Positions 1 through 5,321 of a stretch of 14,600 nucleotides of DNA are shown here, piece by piece; position 1 is the stretch's first letter, and every line of letters begins with the position of its first letter. This DNA comes from Verrucomicrobiota bacterium (GTDB taxonomy: Bacteria; Verrucomicrobiota; Verrucomicrobiia; Opitutales; Opitutaceae), in contig JAEZDN010000070.1 in NCBI GenBank assembly GCA_023433275.1, positions 1-14,600 on the forward strand, read 5' to 3'. The notes beneath the pieces were generated by a model, which was not told the DNA's origin, made no database searches, and saw only the letters and a list, made by a program, of their open reading frames with translations. A program made the translations under genes and the position numbers.

Positions 1-10
1 CCGCATCACT

Positions 11-35
11 TGGAGCCGGGGCGCCCTCGCCCCGG
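11..35. repeat. Palindromic repeat, TGGAG family, copy 1
   Basis: TGGAG (11-15), then CCGGGGCG-CCCT-CGCCCCGG (16-35), a perfect 8-bp stem that extends to nine with the flanking G and C. It lies upstream of the gene at 153. Confidence 0.75.
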
Positions 36-152
36 CATCGCCGCGCGCCAATTCCATCTCCCGCCTCGGGAAACGCTGCCCGCGCCGGGAACTCGCACCC
101 CCTTCGATGAATCTAGAGGAAAAGCCTGTCTCAACCTTCACTCCTCGCCGCC

Positions 153-473
153 ATGTTCAATGCCGCCAAAGACGCCCTCTCCAGCCGCGCCGCCCAATCC
201 TGGGCCAACAACCTCATCGCGCGCTACGGCCGCATTGAACACCTGAAGATCGACTCCCGCCGCAAAACCCTCGAAGCCTCGTGCCTGCTCGAGGGCGAGG
301 TCCGCCCCATCACCATCCGCGTGGAGGACTACGTCGTGGAGGAAGAGGGCGACAAGAAATTCCTCCGCGCCACCCGCTTCTCGTGCAACCGGCCCTGGCT
401 CCAAAATGTCCTCTCCGACTACGGCAGCCAGCAGCGCATCGAACTCCCCGCCATCGCCGCCGCCGCCCTGTGA
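153..473 (+). CDS. Small conserved-looking protein of unknown function (106 aa)
   Basis: I do not recognise the family. The protein is 106 residues, soluble, with no signal peptide or membrane segment. It begins with an amphipathic alpha-helical stretch (residues 1-25, AAKDALSSRAAQSWANNLIA), then alternating strand-like segments with charged edges (IEHLKIDSRRKTLEASCLLEG, then PITIRVEDYVVEEE), and a C-terminal part with an aromatic/basic patch (FSCNRPWLQNVL). The pattern looks like a compact alpha/beta domain that could bind a lipid or another protein, but no catalytic motif is visible. Codon use has the strong third-position GC typical of the window, which supports it as real; overlapping frames on both strands look like shadows. 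No Shine-Dalgarno lies before the ATG. A palindromic hairpin (493-513) begins 19 bp after its TGA stop. Confident that it is coding, not what it does. Confidence 0.75.
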   Translation: MFNAAKDALSSRAAQSWANNLIARYGRIEHLKIDSRRKTLEASCLLEGEVRPITIRVEDYVVEEEGDKKFLRATRFSCNRPWLQNVLSDYGSQQRIELPAIAAAAL

Positions 474-488
474 GGTGATCCTCCCGGT

Positions 489-513
489 GTAGGGGCGCGG
501 CTTGACCGCGCCC
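489..513. repeat. Palindromic repeat, GTAG/CTTG family, copy 1
   Basis: GTAG then GGGCGCGG-CTTGA-CCGCGCCC (493-513): perfect 8-bp stem, 5-nt loop. It begins 15 bp after the stop of the small unknown gene and could also help end its transcript, though no T tract follows. Confidence 0.75.
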
Positions 514-667
514 ATTCCTCGCTGCGGGAACCGATGACACGGACGCGCCACACCCCCTGCGACGAACCGTTCGCCCCCACGCCGCGACGTCGACCGCCTC
601 ATTCCGACCTGATCGGGGGAGACTCACTTCGCCACCCAAAGTCCCCTCACAACCAAGGTCGCCCCCC

Positions 668-751
668 AACTCCTAACTCATAGCTCCGCGCTCCCAGCTC
701 AAAGCTCCTAGCTCCTAGCCCATAGCTCCCAGCTCACACCTCCCAGCTCCG
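668..751. repeat. Heptamer tandem array, 12 units of AGCTCCN
   Basis: Twelve consecutive 7-bp units without a gap, in order: AACTCCT, AACTCAT, AGCTCCG, CGCTCCC, AGCTCAA, AGCTCCT, AGCTCCT, AGCCCAT, AGCTCCC, AGCTCAC, ACCTCCC, AGCTCCG. The inner CTC is nearly fixed and the seventh base varies. The array ends 54 bp before the DUF1684 start codon. Confidence 0.9.
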
Positions 752-771
752 CCCGCCCGCCCCGGCACCTC

Positions 772-799
772 TTGCACCCCCACTCATTCGCGCTACGGT
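772..799 (+). promoter_or_regulatory. Putative promoter of the DUF1684 gene, leaderless transcript possible
   Basis: TTGCAC at 772-777 and TACGGT at 794-799 are separated by 16 bp. The -10 ends six bases before the ATG at 806, so transcription would begin at or beside the start codon, giving a leaderless mRNA. No Shine-Dalgarno is present, which fits. Confidence 0.5.
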
Positions 800-805
800 C
801 GCGAC

Positions 806-1708
806 ATGACTCTCACCGTCCGGCCCCGCCCGTTCCTGCTCGCCCTCGCTTTCGCGCTCACCGTTTTCGGAACAGCTCGTGCCGACGACTACGTCCAGAG
901 CATCGAAACCTGGCGCGCGGGCCGCATCGAACGCCTCACCCGGGCCGACGGCTGGCTCGCCCTCATCGGACGCCACCCCCTCAACGTCGGCATCTGGTCC
1001 GTCGGCTCCGCTCCCGAGAATGCCATTCGCCTCGCCGCCGGGCCGGCTCACCTCGGCACCATCACGCGCACCGGCGACAACACCATTACGTTCGACCTCG
1101 CCGACGGCGTCGACGCCACGATCGATGGCACCACCAACCGCTCCGCGCCACTGCACTATTCCGGCGACGCCAAGCCCACCTACGTGCGCGCCGGGACGAT
1201 CAATTTCTACATCCTCGAATCCGCCGGCGGTTTCTTCCTTCGCGTCCGCGACAGCGAGTCTGCGCGTCGCCGGAACTTCGCCGGCATCGAGGCCTTCCCC
1301 ATCGACCCCGCCTGGCGCATCGAAGCCAAGTGGGTTCCGTTTGAAACACCCCGCATGATCCCGATCACCAATGTGATTGGCGTCACCCAGGATGCCCCGT
1401 GCCCCGGCAAGGCCGTGTTCACCCACGAGGGCCGCACCTGTGAACTGCTCCCCATGCAGGACGAACCCGGCGACCCGCTCTTCTTCGTGCTCACCGACTC
1501 CACCGCCGGCGAGGAAACCTACGAAGCCAGCCGCTTCCTGTATTCTGACCCGCCCCAGGACGGCAAAGTGATCCTTGATTTCAACAAGGTCTACAACCCG
1601 CCCTGCGCCTTCACCCCCTTCACCACCTGCCCGCTCCCACCCAAGGAAAACGTCCTCCCCTTCCCCCTCCGCGCCGGCGAAAAGAAATACCAAGGCGACG
1701 CTCACTGA
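806..1708 (+). CDS. DUF1684 domain secreted protein
   Basis: A 300-residue exported protein. Residues 1-26 form a signal peptide (basic MTLTVRPRP, hydrophobic core, ARA before DDY). The mature part matches DUF1684: an early YVQSIETWRAGRIERLTRADGWL segment in which the Trp/Arg-rich start leads into a GWLALIGRHPL motif, then a beta-rich body, then the highly characteristic C-terminal signature at about residues 259-294, containing FNKVYNPPCAFTPF, TCPLPPKENVLP and RAGEKKY. The two signature cysteines (near 267 and 275) are kept. The biochemical role of DUF1684 is not established to my knowledge, so only the family is claimed. The start is chosen for its signal peptide. Promoter-like hexamers at 772-799 would place the transcript start at or next to the ATG. 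A 12-unit heptamer array lies 54 bp upstream, and a hexamer array 27 bp after the stop. Confidence 0.9.
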   Translation: MTLTVRPRPFLLALAFALTVFGTARADDYVQSIETWRAGRIERLTRADGWLALIGRHPLNVGIWSVGSAPENAIRLAAGPAHLGTITRTGDNTITFDLADGVDATIDGTTNRSAPLHYSGDAKPTYVRAGTINFYILESAGGFFLRVRDSESARRRNFAGIEAFPIDPAWRIEAKWVPFETPRMIPITNVIGVTQDAPCPGKAVFTHEGRTCELLPMQDEPGDPLFFVLTDSTAGEETYEASRFLYSDPPQDGKVILDFNKVYNPPCAFTPFTTCPLPPKENVLPFPLRAGEKKYQGDAH

Positions 1709-1735
1709 GTCCTCCCCTGAAATCAGCGCGCCCAA

Positions 1736-1769
1736 CTCTTTCTCGTTCTCTTAATCTTTCTCGTTCTCC
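1736..1769. repeat. Hexamer array CTCKTT with ATCTTT centre, copy 1
   Basis: Units CTCTTT, CTCGTT, CTCTTA, ATCTTT, CTCGTT, CTCC in strict 6-bp phase, starting 27 bp after the DUF1684 stop. The same pattern follows the response regulator and S41 peptidase genes. Confidence 0.8.
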
Positions 1770-1895
1770 GAATTGGCATCGCAGCCCTGAACCAACAGGC
1801 GAGTGCCCTGGCCCAGCACGCTGCGACGAAGCCGCACCGGACCCGCGCCTTGAGATCCCGCCGCCCCACCTCCTCCCGCACCGTTCCATCTTGAA

Positions 1896-1920
1896 TGGAG
1901 CCACGGCGACCCCGCCGTGG
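1896..1920. repeat. Palindromic repeat, TGGAG family, copy 2
   Basis: TGGAG then CCACGGCG-ACCC-CGCCGTGG (1901-1920), a perfect 8-bp stem, followed by TGCC. The stem is identical to the copy at 6361-6380; the loop differs. Confidence 0.8.
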
Positions 1921-1940
1921 TGCCTTGAATGATTCGAGTT

Positions 1941-1976
1941 CGTCGCAGGGGCCGAGCTTGCTCGGTCCTCGCGACG
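1941..1976. repeat. Nested palindrome, GTAG/CTTG family, copy 2
   Basis: Inner stem GGGCCGAG (1949-1956) with CTCGGTCC (1961-1968), one G-T pair, around the loop CTTG. An outer stem, CGTCGC (1941-1946) with GCGACG (1971-1976), encloses it, so the whole folds into one long hairpin. Confidence 0.75.
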
Positions 1977-2018
1977 CCCGAGAACCACTAACAACCGGCT
2001 GTGCCCCGCCCGCTCTAG

Positions 2019-2088
2019 CTGAAAACACAAGCCTTTCGCTCCTCCCCTTGCAGGAGCCCGTTTCAGGCGACTCCGTTTTAGTTTTCAG
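2019..2088. other. Long inverted repeat between convergent genes
   Basis: CTGAAAAC (2019-2026) and GTTTTCAG (2081-2088) are perfect complements 54 bp apart. Inside is a second stem, GCTCCT with AGGAGC around an 8-nt loop. On the minus strand it begins 10 bp after the DsbA-like stop. A bidirectional terminator is possible; no canonical T tract is present. Confidence 0.45.
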
Positions 2089-2097
2089 GCCCCGCCG

Positions 2098-2757
2098 CTA
2101 GCTTTTCGGCGGCCCCCCGTGATGCGCGGCGTGCGCCGCATACGCCGCCGTGTCCGCCAGCATCGCCTCGATCGTCGCCGCCAGCGGCTCCAGCCTCACG
2201 AGTCCCGAAAACACCGCCTTGTCGCCAATCGCATCTGTCAACACGAACGCCGGGCGCTGGTTGATCTGGTGCGACAAGAATTCCGTCGTGCTGGCCGCCA
2301 CGCGATCCCGCACGCTCTTCGACTCCGCCGCCTTCCGCAGCTTCTTCGCGTCGATCCTCCCTGCCTTCGCCGCCACGCGCACCGCCGCCTCAAGCCCACC
2401 GACTTTCTGCCCTTCGCGCACCGCCGCGTGCGCGATGGCCAGCCGGATCTCATCCCCGTCAAAACCAAAATCCCTCCCCGCCTCCGCCACCAGGTTCGGC
2501 GCTTCGTAATTCCCTTTCCGCTCCGCCTCGAACCACCCCGAGTTCAACGCATAGGGAGAATGCATCACCGTGCCGCCGCTGCGCCGGTAGAACCACTCGC
2601 ACTGCGCCTGCGAGACCGGGAAGTCCTCCGGACGCATCAGCGCGATCTTCCATTCAAACTCGGCACGCCCCGCATAACGCCGCTTCAACTCCGCCCACAC
2701 GGGCTCCACCCAATGACACCAGGAAGACAACACCTCGACGTAGTAAGTGACTTTCAT
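2098..2757 (-). CDS. DsbA-family thioredoxin-fold protein with a single motif cysteine
   Basis: A 219-residue cytosolic protein (no signal peptide) of the DsbA/FrnE-like superfamily. It starts with the family's beta strand MKVTYYVEVL, followed by SSWCHWVEPVW where the redox motif should be. A helical insertion follows (about 45-165), then the cis-proline loop NQRPAFVL with Pro169, and a last strand and helix (AVFSGLVRLEPLAATIEAML). Cys14 is the only cysteine in the motif. Depending on alignment, the partner position is Ser11 or Val17, so classical dithiol exchange is unlikely. Cys53 is the only other cysteine. A role as a reductase or isomerase using one thiol, or a glutathione-linked function, is possible but inferred. 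It converges with the DUF1684 gene. On its own strand GGAG ends only one base before the ATG, too close for a normal ribosome site. Confidence 0.85.
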   Translation of the reverse strand: MKVTYYVEVLSSWCHWVEPVWAELKRRYAGRAEFEWKIALMRPEDFPVSQAQCEWFYRRSGGTVMHSPYALNSGWFEAERKGNYEAPNLVAEAGRDFGFDGDEIRLAIAHAAVREGQKVGGLEAAVRVAAKAGRIDAKKLRKAAESKSVRDRVAASTTEFLSHQINQRPAFVLTDAIGDKAVFSGLVRLEPLAATIEAMLADTAAYAAHAAHHGGPPKS

Positions 2758-2764
2758 TCTCCGG

Positions 2765-2792
2765 AGTCTCGCATCGCCTCCCCGCGCGTCAA
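2765..2792 (-). promoter_or_regulatory. Possible promoter of the DsbA-like gene
   Basis: On the minus strand a good -35 word TTGACG lies at 2792-2787, with the weak -10 word GAGACT 16 bp downstream (2770-2765), seven bases before the ATG. The -35 is convincing and the -10 is poor, so this is tentative. Confidence 0.3.
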
Positions 2793-2856
2793 CCGCCCGC
2801 CGGAGCCCGGCGTGTCACACCCACCCCGTTCACCGCCCATCACAGCTTCAGTCCAA

Positions 2857-2882
2857 TGTAGGGACCGGGCGTGCTCGGTTCC
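2857..2882. repeat. Palindromic repeat, GTAG/CTTG family, copy 3 (degenerate)
   Basis: TGTAG then GGACCGGG (2862-2869), short loop CGTG, CTCGGTTCC (2874-2882). It pairs with one G-T and one bulged T. The loop CGTG differs by one base from the family's CTTG. Confidence 0.6.
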
Positions 2883-2933
2883 GCACCACCATTCACTCCG
2901 ACACGGAAATGGATCCAGCGCATCTGAATTTCT

Positions 2934-2958
2934 GTAGGGGCGTAGTCTTGCTACGCCC
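2934..2958. repeat. Palindromic repeat, GTAG/CTTG family, copy 4
   Basis: GTAG then GGGCGTAG-TCTTG-CTACGCCC (2938-2958), a perfect 8-bp stem. A second hairpin, GCGTG-ATAAG-CACGC (2962-2976), follows after three bases. Confidence 0.8.
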
Positions 2959-3050
2959 TGTGCGTGATAAGCACGCCCACGCCACGCCTTCCTTTCGCGG
3001 AGGAGTAAATCGATCAAGCCTCGACCCCGCCCTTCCCGACCCGTCCGATT

Positions 3051-3085
3051 TCTTCCTTCTTAATTCTTCCTTCCTCCTTCCCTTA
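3051..3085. repeat. Heptamer array TCTTCCT, copy 1
   Basis: Units TCTTCCT, TCTTAAT, TCTTCCT, TCCTCCT, TCCCTTA. The last unit contains the reverse complement of the thioredoxin-like gene's TAA stop (3083-3085). The first three units are identical to those in front of parE. Confidence 0.8.
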
Positions 3086-3904
3086 CGTCCCCCGCGCCAA
3101 AATCCGCTGGGCATCCTGCAGCACTTTTCCCGGCCCGAGATAATTGTCCCCCTCGAAGCTGTGCGACAACACCTTCCCGTTCGCGTCCATCAGCACCAGG
3201 CACGGGATCCCGGGCCCGCCGTAGCGCATGAACCCGCTGCTCCCCACGAGCTCATACTTCAACGCCAACCAGGGCATGCCATCCGCCTTCATGTATCCCG
3301 CCATATCCTTGGCCGACCGGTCCGAACTCACGAACACGACCTCGAACTCGGGATGCTTCTGCTTCAACTGACGATACGCCTGCACGAACCCCGGCGTGAA
3401 CTGCCGGCACGGTCCGCACCAGCTCGCCGAATAATAGAACGCATAATACTTCACCCCCGCCAGCGCCGTATCGGTGTTCACACTCTTCAGAGTCCCCTGC
3501 TCCATCCTCACCAGCTTGCTGCTGAGCTGACGCTGCACCGCCGAGGGCGTGCCGACCGCCGCCACCGGCGCGGCCACCTCCTCCGGGGAAACTTCCCGCA
3601 CAAATTCCCCGCCGCCCTCGAGCAGGTTCGTCTTCCCGACCGGCACCCTGACCGTGTCGCCACCCAACTTCCCCGTGACACCATCCGCGGCGATGCCCGT
3701 GACCGTGATCCTCTTTCCCGCCCCGATCAGCATCACGCCCGAGGCCTGGCCATTCCGGATCACCGTCGCCTTGGTCGAGGCCGTGACCGAAACTTCCTTC
3801 GGCCAGAGCGCCGGATTACCCACCAACTGCTCCAGCGTCGGCGCTGCCGCGAGCACAACCGGGAGCAGGAGCGAAAACAACAGGGACAACATTCGAGTCT
3901 TCAT
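3083..3904 (-). CDS. Secreted thioredoxin-like (nucleoredoxin-type) protein
   Basis: A 273-residue exported thiol-disulfide protein. Using the ATG at 3904 gives a classic signal peptide (MKTRMLSLLF, a leucine-rich core, then LAAAP). Upstream ATGs at 3910 and 3961 stay open, so the start could lie up to 19 residues earlier. Residues about 25-95 form a beta-rich domain (SVTASTKATVIRNG, GKRITVTGIAADGVTGKLGG) resembling the small SH3-like modules placed before thioredoxin domains in Verrucomicrobiota and Planctomycetota. The C-terminal thioredoxin domain has the active site WCGPC (Cys163, Cys166), the nucleoredoxin/tryparedoxin signature FVSSDRSAKDM with MPWLAL, and the cis-proline loop GIPCLVLMD. 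Expected action is reduction of envelope proteins in the periplasm. It lies upstream of the DsbA-like gene on the same strand, but 325 bp of repeat-rich DNA separates them, so co-transcription is doubtful. The TAA stop lies inside a heptamer array. Confidence 0.9.
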   Translation of the reverse strand: MKTRMLSLLFSLLLPVVLAAAPTLEQLVGNPALWPKEVSVTASTKATVIRNGQASGVMLIGAGKRITVTGIAADGVTGKLGGDTVRVPVGKTNLLEGGGEFVREVSPEEVAAPVAAVGTPSAVQRQLSSKLVRMEQGTLKSVNTDTALAGVKYYAFYYSASWCGPCRQFTPGFVQAYRQLKQKHPEFEVVFVSSDRSAKDMAGYMKADGMPWLALKYELVGSSGFMRYGGPGIPCLVLMDANGKVLSHSFEGDNYLGPGKVLQDAQRILARGT

Positions 3905-4080
3905 GGCCATGGTCTGATGAGTTGGAGAGGCAGGGCGAGTCGTCCCGACGAGCCGTCGCATGCCGGAGACCCAACGCCCGAATCCAATCCCATTCCTCCG
4001 AACTTTGCGCGCCTAAATTGGCGCCGCCCCCTGGCATCTCGTTATCCGTGGCAGAATGATCCTGTCAGGTCGGATCAGCG

Positions 4081-4104
4081 TAGGGGCGCAGACTTGCTGC
4101 ACCC
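4081..4104. repeat. Palindromic repeat, GTAG/CTTG family, copy 5
   Basis: TAG (preceded by G at 4080) then GGGCGCAG-ACTTG-CTGCACCC (4084-4104), an 8-bp stem with one C-A mismatch, between the thioredoxin-like and AsmA-like genes. Confidence 0.75.
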
Positions 4105-4171
4105 TAATCCTAAACGCAGCCCAGAGTGCGAGCACGTTGCGAACACCCGCCACTTCCCCTCTTTCCCTATT

Positions 4172-4192
4172 CGCTACTCGCTACACGCTACT
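4172..4192. repeat. Heptamer array CGCTACW overlapping a stop codon
   Basis: CGCTACT, CGCTACA, CGCTACT in perfect 7-bp phase. The third unit contains the stop codon of the AsmA-like gene (TAG, read on the minus strand at 4190-4188). Confidence 0.75.
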
Positions 4193-4943
4193 GCTTTTCC
4201 GTCTTCTTAAACAGTCCCTTGATCGCATCCGTCGCCTGCTTGGCGGCCTCCTTGGTCTTCTCCACGCTGGCCGCCCCCGCGGTGCCGCCCACCTGGGTCA
4301 ACGCTTTGGCCGTGCCGGACACGATGCTGCCGAGCACATTCTTCATGATCTCGCCCGCCAGCTGGTCCGCCGTGATGCCTCCGGCGGCCACGCCGATGTT
4401 TTCCATCGTCACCGGCGGCAATGGGATCGGCAGCGCCGCCCCGCCGGCGCCCAGCGTCGCTTGCGCATTCGTGAGGCTGATTTTCTTCACCACAAACTTG
4501 ATCGGCTTGCCGTCCTTCGTCTCGGCCGGCTTCGCGCCGCTGCCCGTGAATTCCTGGATGTTCTCCAACAGATCCTTGATGTTGCTCGAAACGATCTTCG
4601 TCTCGTAGTTGAACACCGGACGATCGATCGAGATTTCATTGATCACGATGTGATCACCAAAGATCGACATCGGCTCGACGTCCACGTGCACCGCGCCGAG
4701 CGAGAACGCGTTCCCCTCGCTCCAACCCGCGGGGTTGGCCACCGTCAACCCGCTCAGGGTCCCGGAACCCGTGAGCGGCGAAAGCTTGGCCCCCGCGAGC
4801 TCGACCTTCGACTGCGTGAGCTTCGGCGCGAAGTTATTCACCCCGGCCTTGACCATCGAACCGAGAAAATAGGCGACGCCGATGTACGCCGCAATCACCA
4901 CGATCAAGCCACCGAGTCCGAGCACGAGCAGGATTTTTTTCAT
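4188..4943 (-). CDS. AsmA-like membrane-anchored protein
   Basis: A 251-residue protein anchored by one N-terminal membrane helix (about residues 4-28, MKKILLVLGL into IVVIAAYIGVAYF), with the rest in the periplasm. The segment after the anchor (about 30-115) follows the repeating-strand style of AsmA/DUF748-type proteins: VELAGAKLSPLTGSGTLSGL, TVANPAGW, AFSLGAVHVDVEP, then IVINEISIDRP. AsmA-like proteins are tied to outer-membrane lipid transport and assembly, but this one is far shorter than full AsmA, so the call is fold-level only. The C-terminus (about 220-251, VEKTKEAAKQATDAIKGLFKK) is a charged amphipathic helix that could lie on a membrane. A promoter-like pair lies at 4965-4992. The TAG stop falls inside a heptamer repeat (CGCTACW). 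It has no close operon partner: 283 bp to the thioredoxin gene and 378 bp to the response regulator. Confidence 0.8.
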   Translation of the reverse strand: MKKILLVLGLGGLIVVIAAYIGVAYFLGSMVKAGVNNFAPKLTQSKVELAGAKLSPLTGSGTLSGLTVANPAGWSEGNAFSLGAVHVDVEPMSIFGDHIVINEISIDRPVFNYETKIVSSNIKDLLENIQEFTGSGAKPAETKDGKPIKFVVKKISLTNAQATLGAGGAALPIPLPPVTMENIGVAAGGITADQLAGEIMKNVLGSIVSGTAKALTQVGGTAGAASVEKTKEAAKQATDAIKGLFKKTEKQ

Positions 4944-4964
4944 AGGAAGAATGGACCGGCCCCG

Positions 4965-4992
4965 ACCCTACGCCGTTCCGCTCCCAAGGCAA
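4965..4992 (-). promoter_or_regulatory. Putative promoter of the AsmA-like gene
   Basis: On the minus strand TTGCCT (4992-4987) and TAGGGT (4970-4965) are 16 bp apart, the same spacing and a similar -10 word (TAGGGT versus TACGGT) as the DUF1684 promoter. The start codon at 4943 would follow a leader of about 15 nt. Confidence 0.4.
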
Positions 4993-5029
4993 GCCCGCGA
5001 CCTGACCGCATCCTCCCCCAACCATGTGG

Positions 5030-5049
5030 GCCGGGTGCCCTCACCCGGC
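5030..5049. repeat. Palindromic repeat GCCGGGTG, copy 1 of the tandem duplication
   Basis: GCCGGGTG-CCCT-CACCCGGC, a perfect 8-bp stem. The loop CCCT and the following ATC are shared with the TGGAG-family copy at 16-35, but the inner stem pairs differ on both arms. Confidence 0.8.
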
Positions 5050-5071
5050 ATCTCCCCGCCCGCACCCCACC

Positions 5072-5113
5072 ATCTTTCTCTTTCTCTTAATCTCTCTCTT
5101 TCTCTTTCTCGTC
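5072..5113. repeat. Hexamer array CTCTTT, copy 2a (7 units)
   Basis: ATCTTT, CTCTTT, CTCTTA, ATCTCT, CTCTTT, CTCTTT, CTCGTC in 6-bp phase. This is the left copy inside the tandem duplication. Confidence 0.8.
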
Positions 5114-5140
5114 TTCCTTCGCGTCTTTCCCCAGCCCCCC

Positions 5141-5176
5141 TCAAGCCGCCGCCATCTCCCGATCGCTACCCAATTG
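5141..5176 (-). pseudogene. Degraded duplicate of the response regulator's last codons
   Basis: Read on the minus strand this stretch gives QLGSDREMAAA and a TGA, against QLESDREMAAA-stop at the real gene end (5322-5357). Only the tail is present, carried along by the tandem duplication, with no start or domain, so it is a remnant and not a gene. Confidence 0.8.
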
Positions 5177-5196
5177 ACCCCTTTCCATTCATGTGG

Positions 5197-5216
5197 GCCG
5201 GGTGCCCTCACCCGGC
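5197..5216. repeat. Palindromic repeat GCCGGGTG, copy 2 of the tandem duplication
   Basis: Identical to the hairpin at 5030-5049, 167 bp away, as part of the tandem duplication. Confidence 0.8.
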
Positions 5217-5239
5217 ATCTCCCCGTCCGCCACCCAACC

Positions 5240-5293
5240 ATCTTTCTCTTTCTCTTAATCTTTCTCTTTCTCTTTCTCTTTCTCTTTCTCGTC
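5240..5293. repeat. Hexamer array CTCTTT, copy 2b (9 units)
   Basis: ATCTTT, CTCTTT, CTCTTA, ATCTTT, four CTCTTT units, CTCGTC. It has two units more than the left copy. It lies 28 bp past the response regulator stop, close to the spacing seen after two other genes. Confidence 0.8.
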
Positions 5294-5321
5294 TACCTTC
5301 CCGCCTTTCCCCCAGCCCTCC

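Larger units (their letters stand above)
474..805. other. Intergenic region between the unknown gene and the DUF1684 gene
   Basis: 332 bp without a gene. It holds a hairpin (489-513), about 150 bp in which I see no element, the 12-unit heptamer array (668-751) and the promoter-like pair (772-799). Confidence 0.7.
1709..2097. other. Intergenic region between the convergent DUF1684 and DsbA-like genes
   Basis: 389 bp between two stop codons. Contents in order: hexamer array (1736-1769), about 125 bp with nothing recognised, hairpin (1896-1920), nested hairpin (1941-1976), and a long inverted repeat (2019-2088) that may act as a two-way terminator. Confidence 0.7.
2758..3082. other. Intergenic region between the DsbA-like and thioredoxin-like genes
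   Basis: 325 bp on the minus-strand path. It holds a possible promoter (2765-2792), two GTAG-type hairpins (2857-2882 and 2934-2958), a further small hairpin (2962-2976), about 75 bp with nothing recognised, and a heptamer array running into the thioredoxin stop codon. Confidence 0.65.
4944..5321. other. Intergenic region between the AsmA-like and response regulator genes
   Basis: 378 bp made of the AsmA-like gene's upstream region (4944-5023, with a promoter-like pair) and a tandem duplication (about 5024-5190 and 5191-5359) whose second copy runs into the end of the response regulator gene. Confidence 0.75.

Noticed and set aside
668..751. CRISPR array
   Set aside because: Units are 7 bp without spacers; no cas gene is present. 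It is a simple tandem array.
734..1735. 333-codon open frame antisense to the DUF1684 gene
   Set aside because: Gly/Glu-rich with no motif; the + strand DUF1684 signature is unambiguous.
2747..4210. 487-codon + strand open frame over the thioredoxin-like gene
   Set aside because: Arg/His/Pro-rich shadow covering a whole intergenic region and the antisense of a gene with a WCGPC site.
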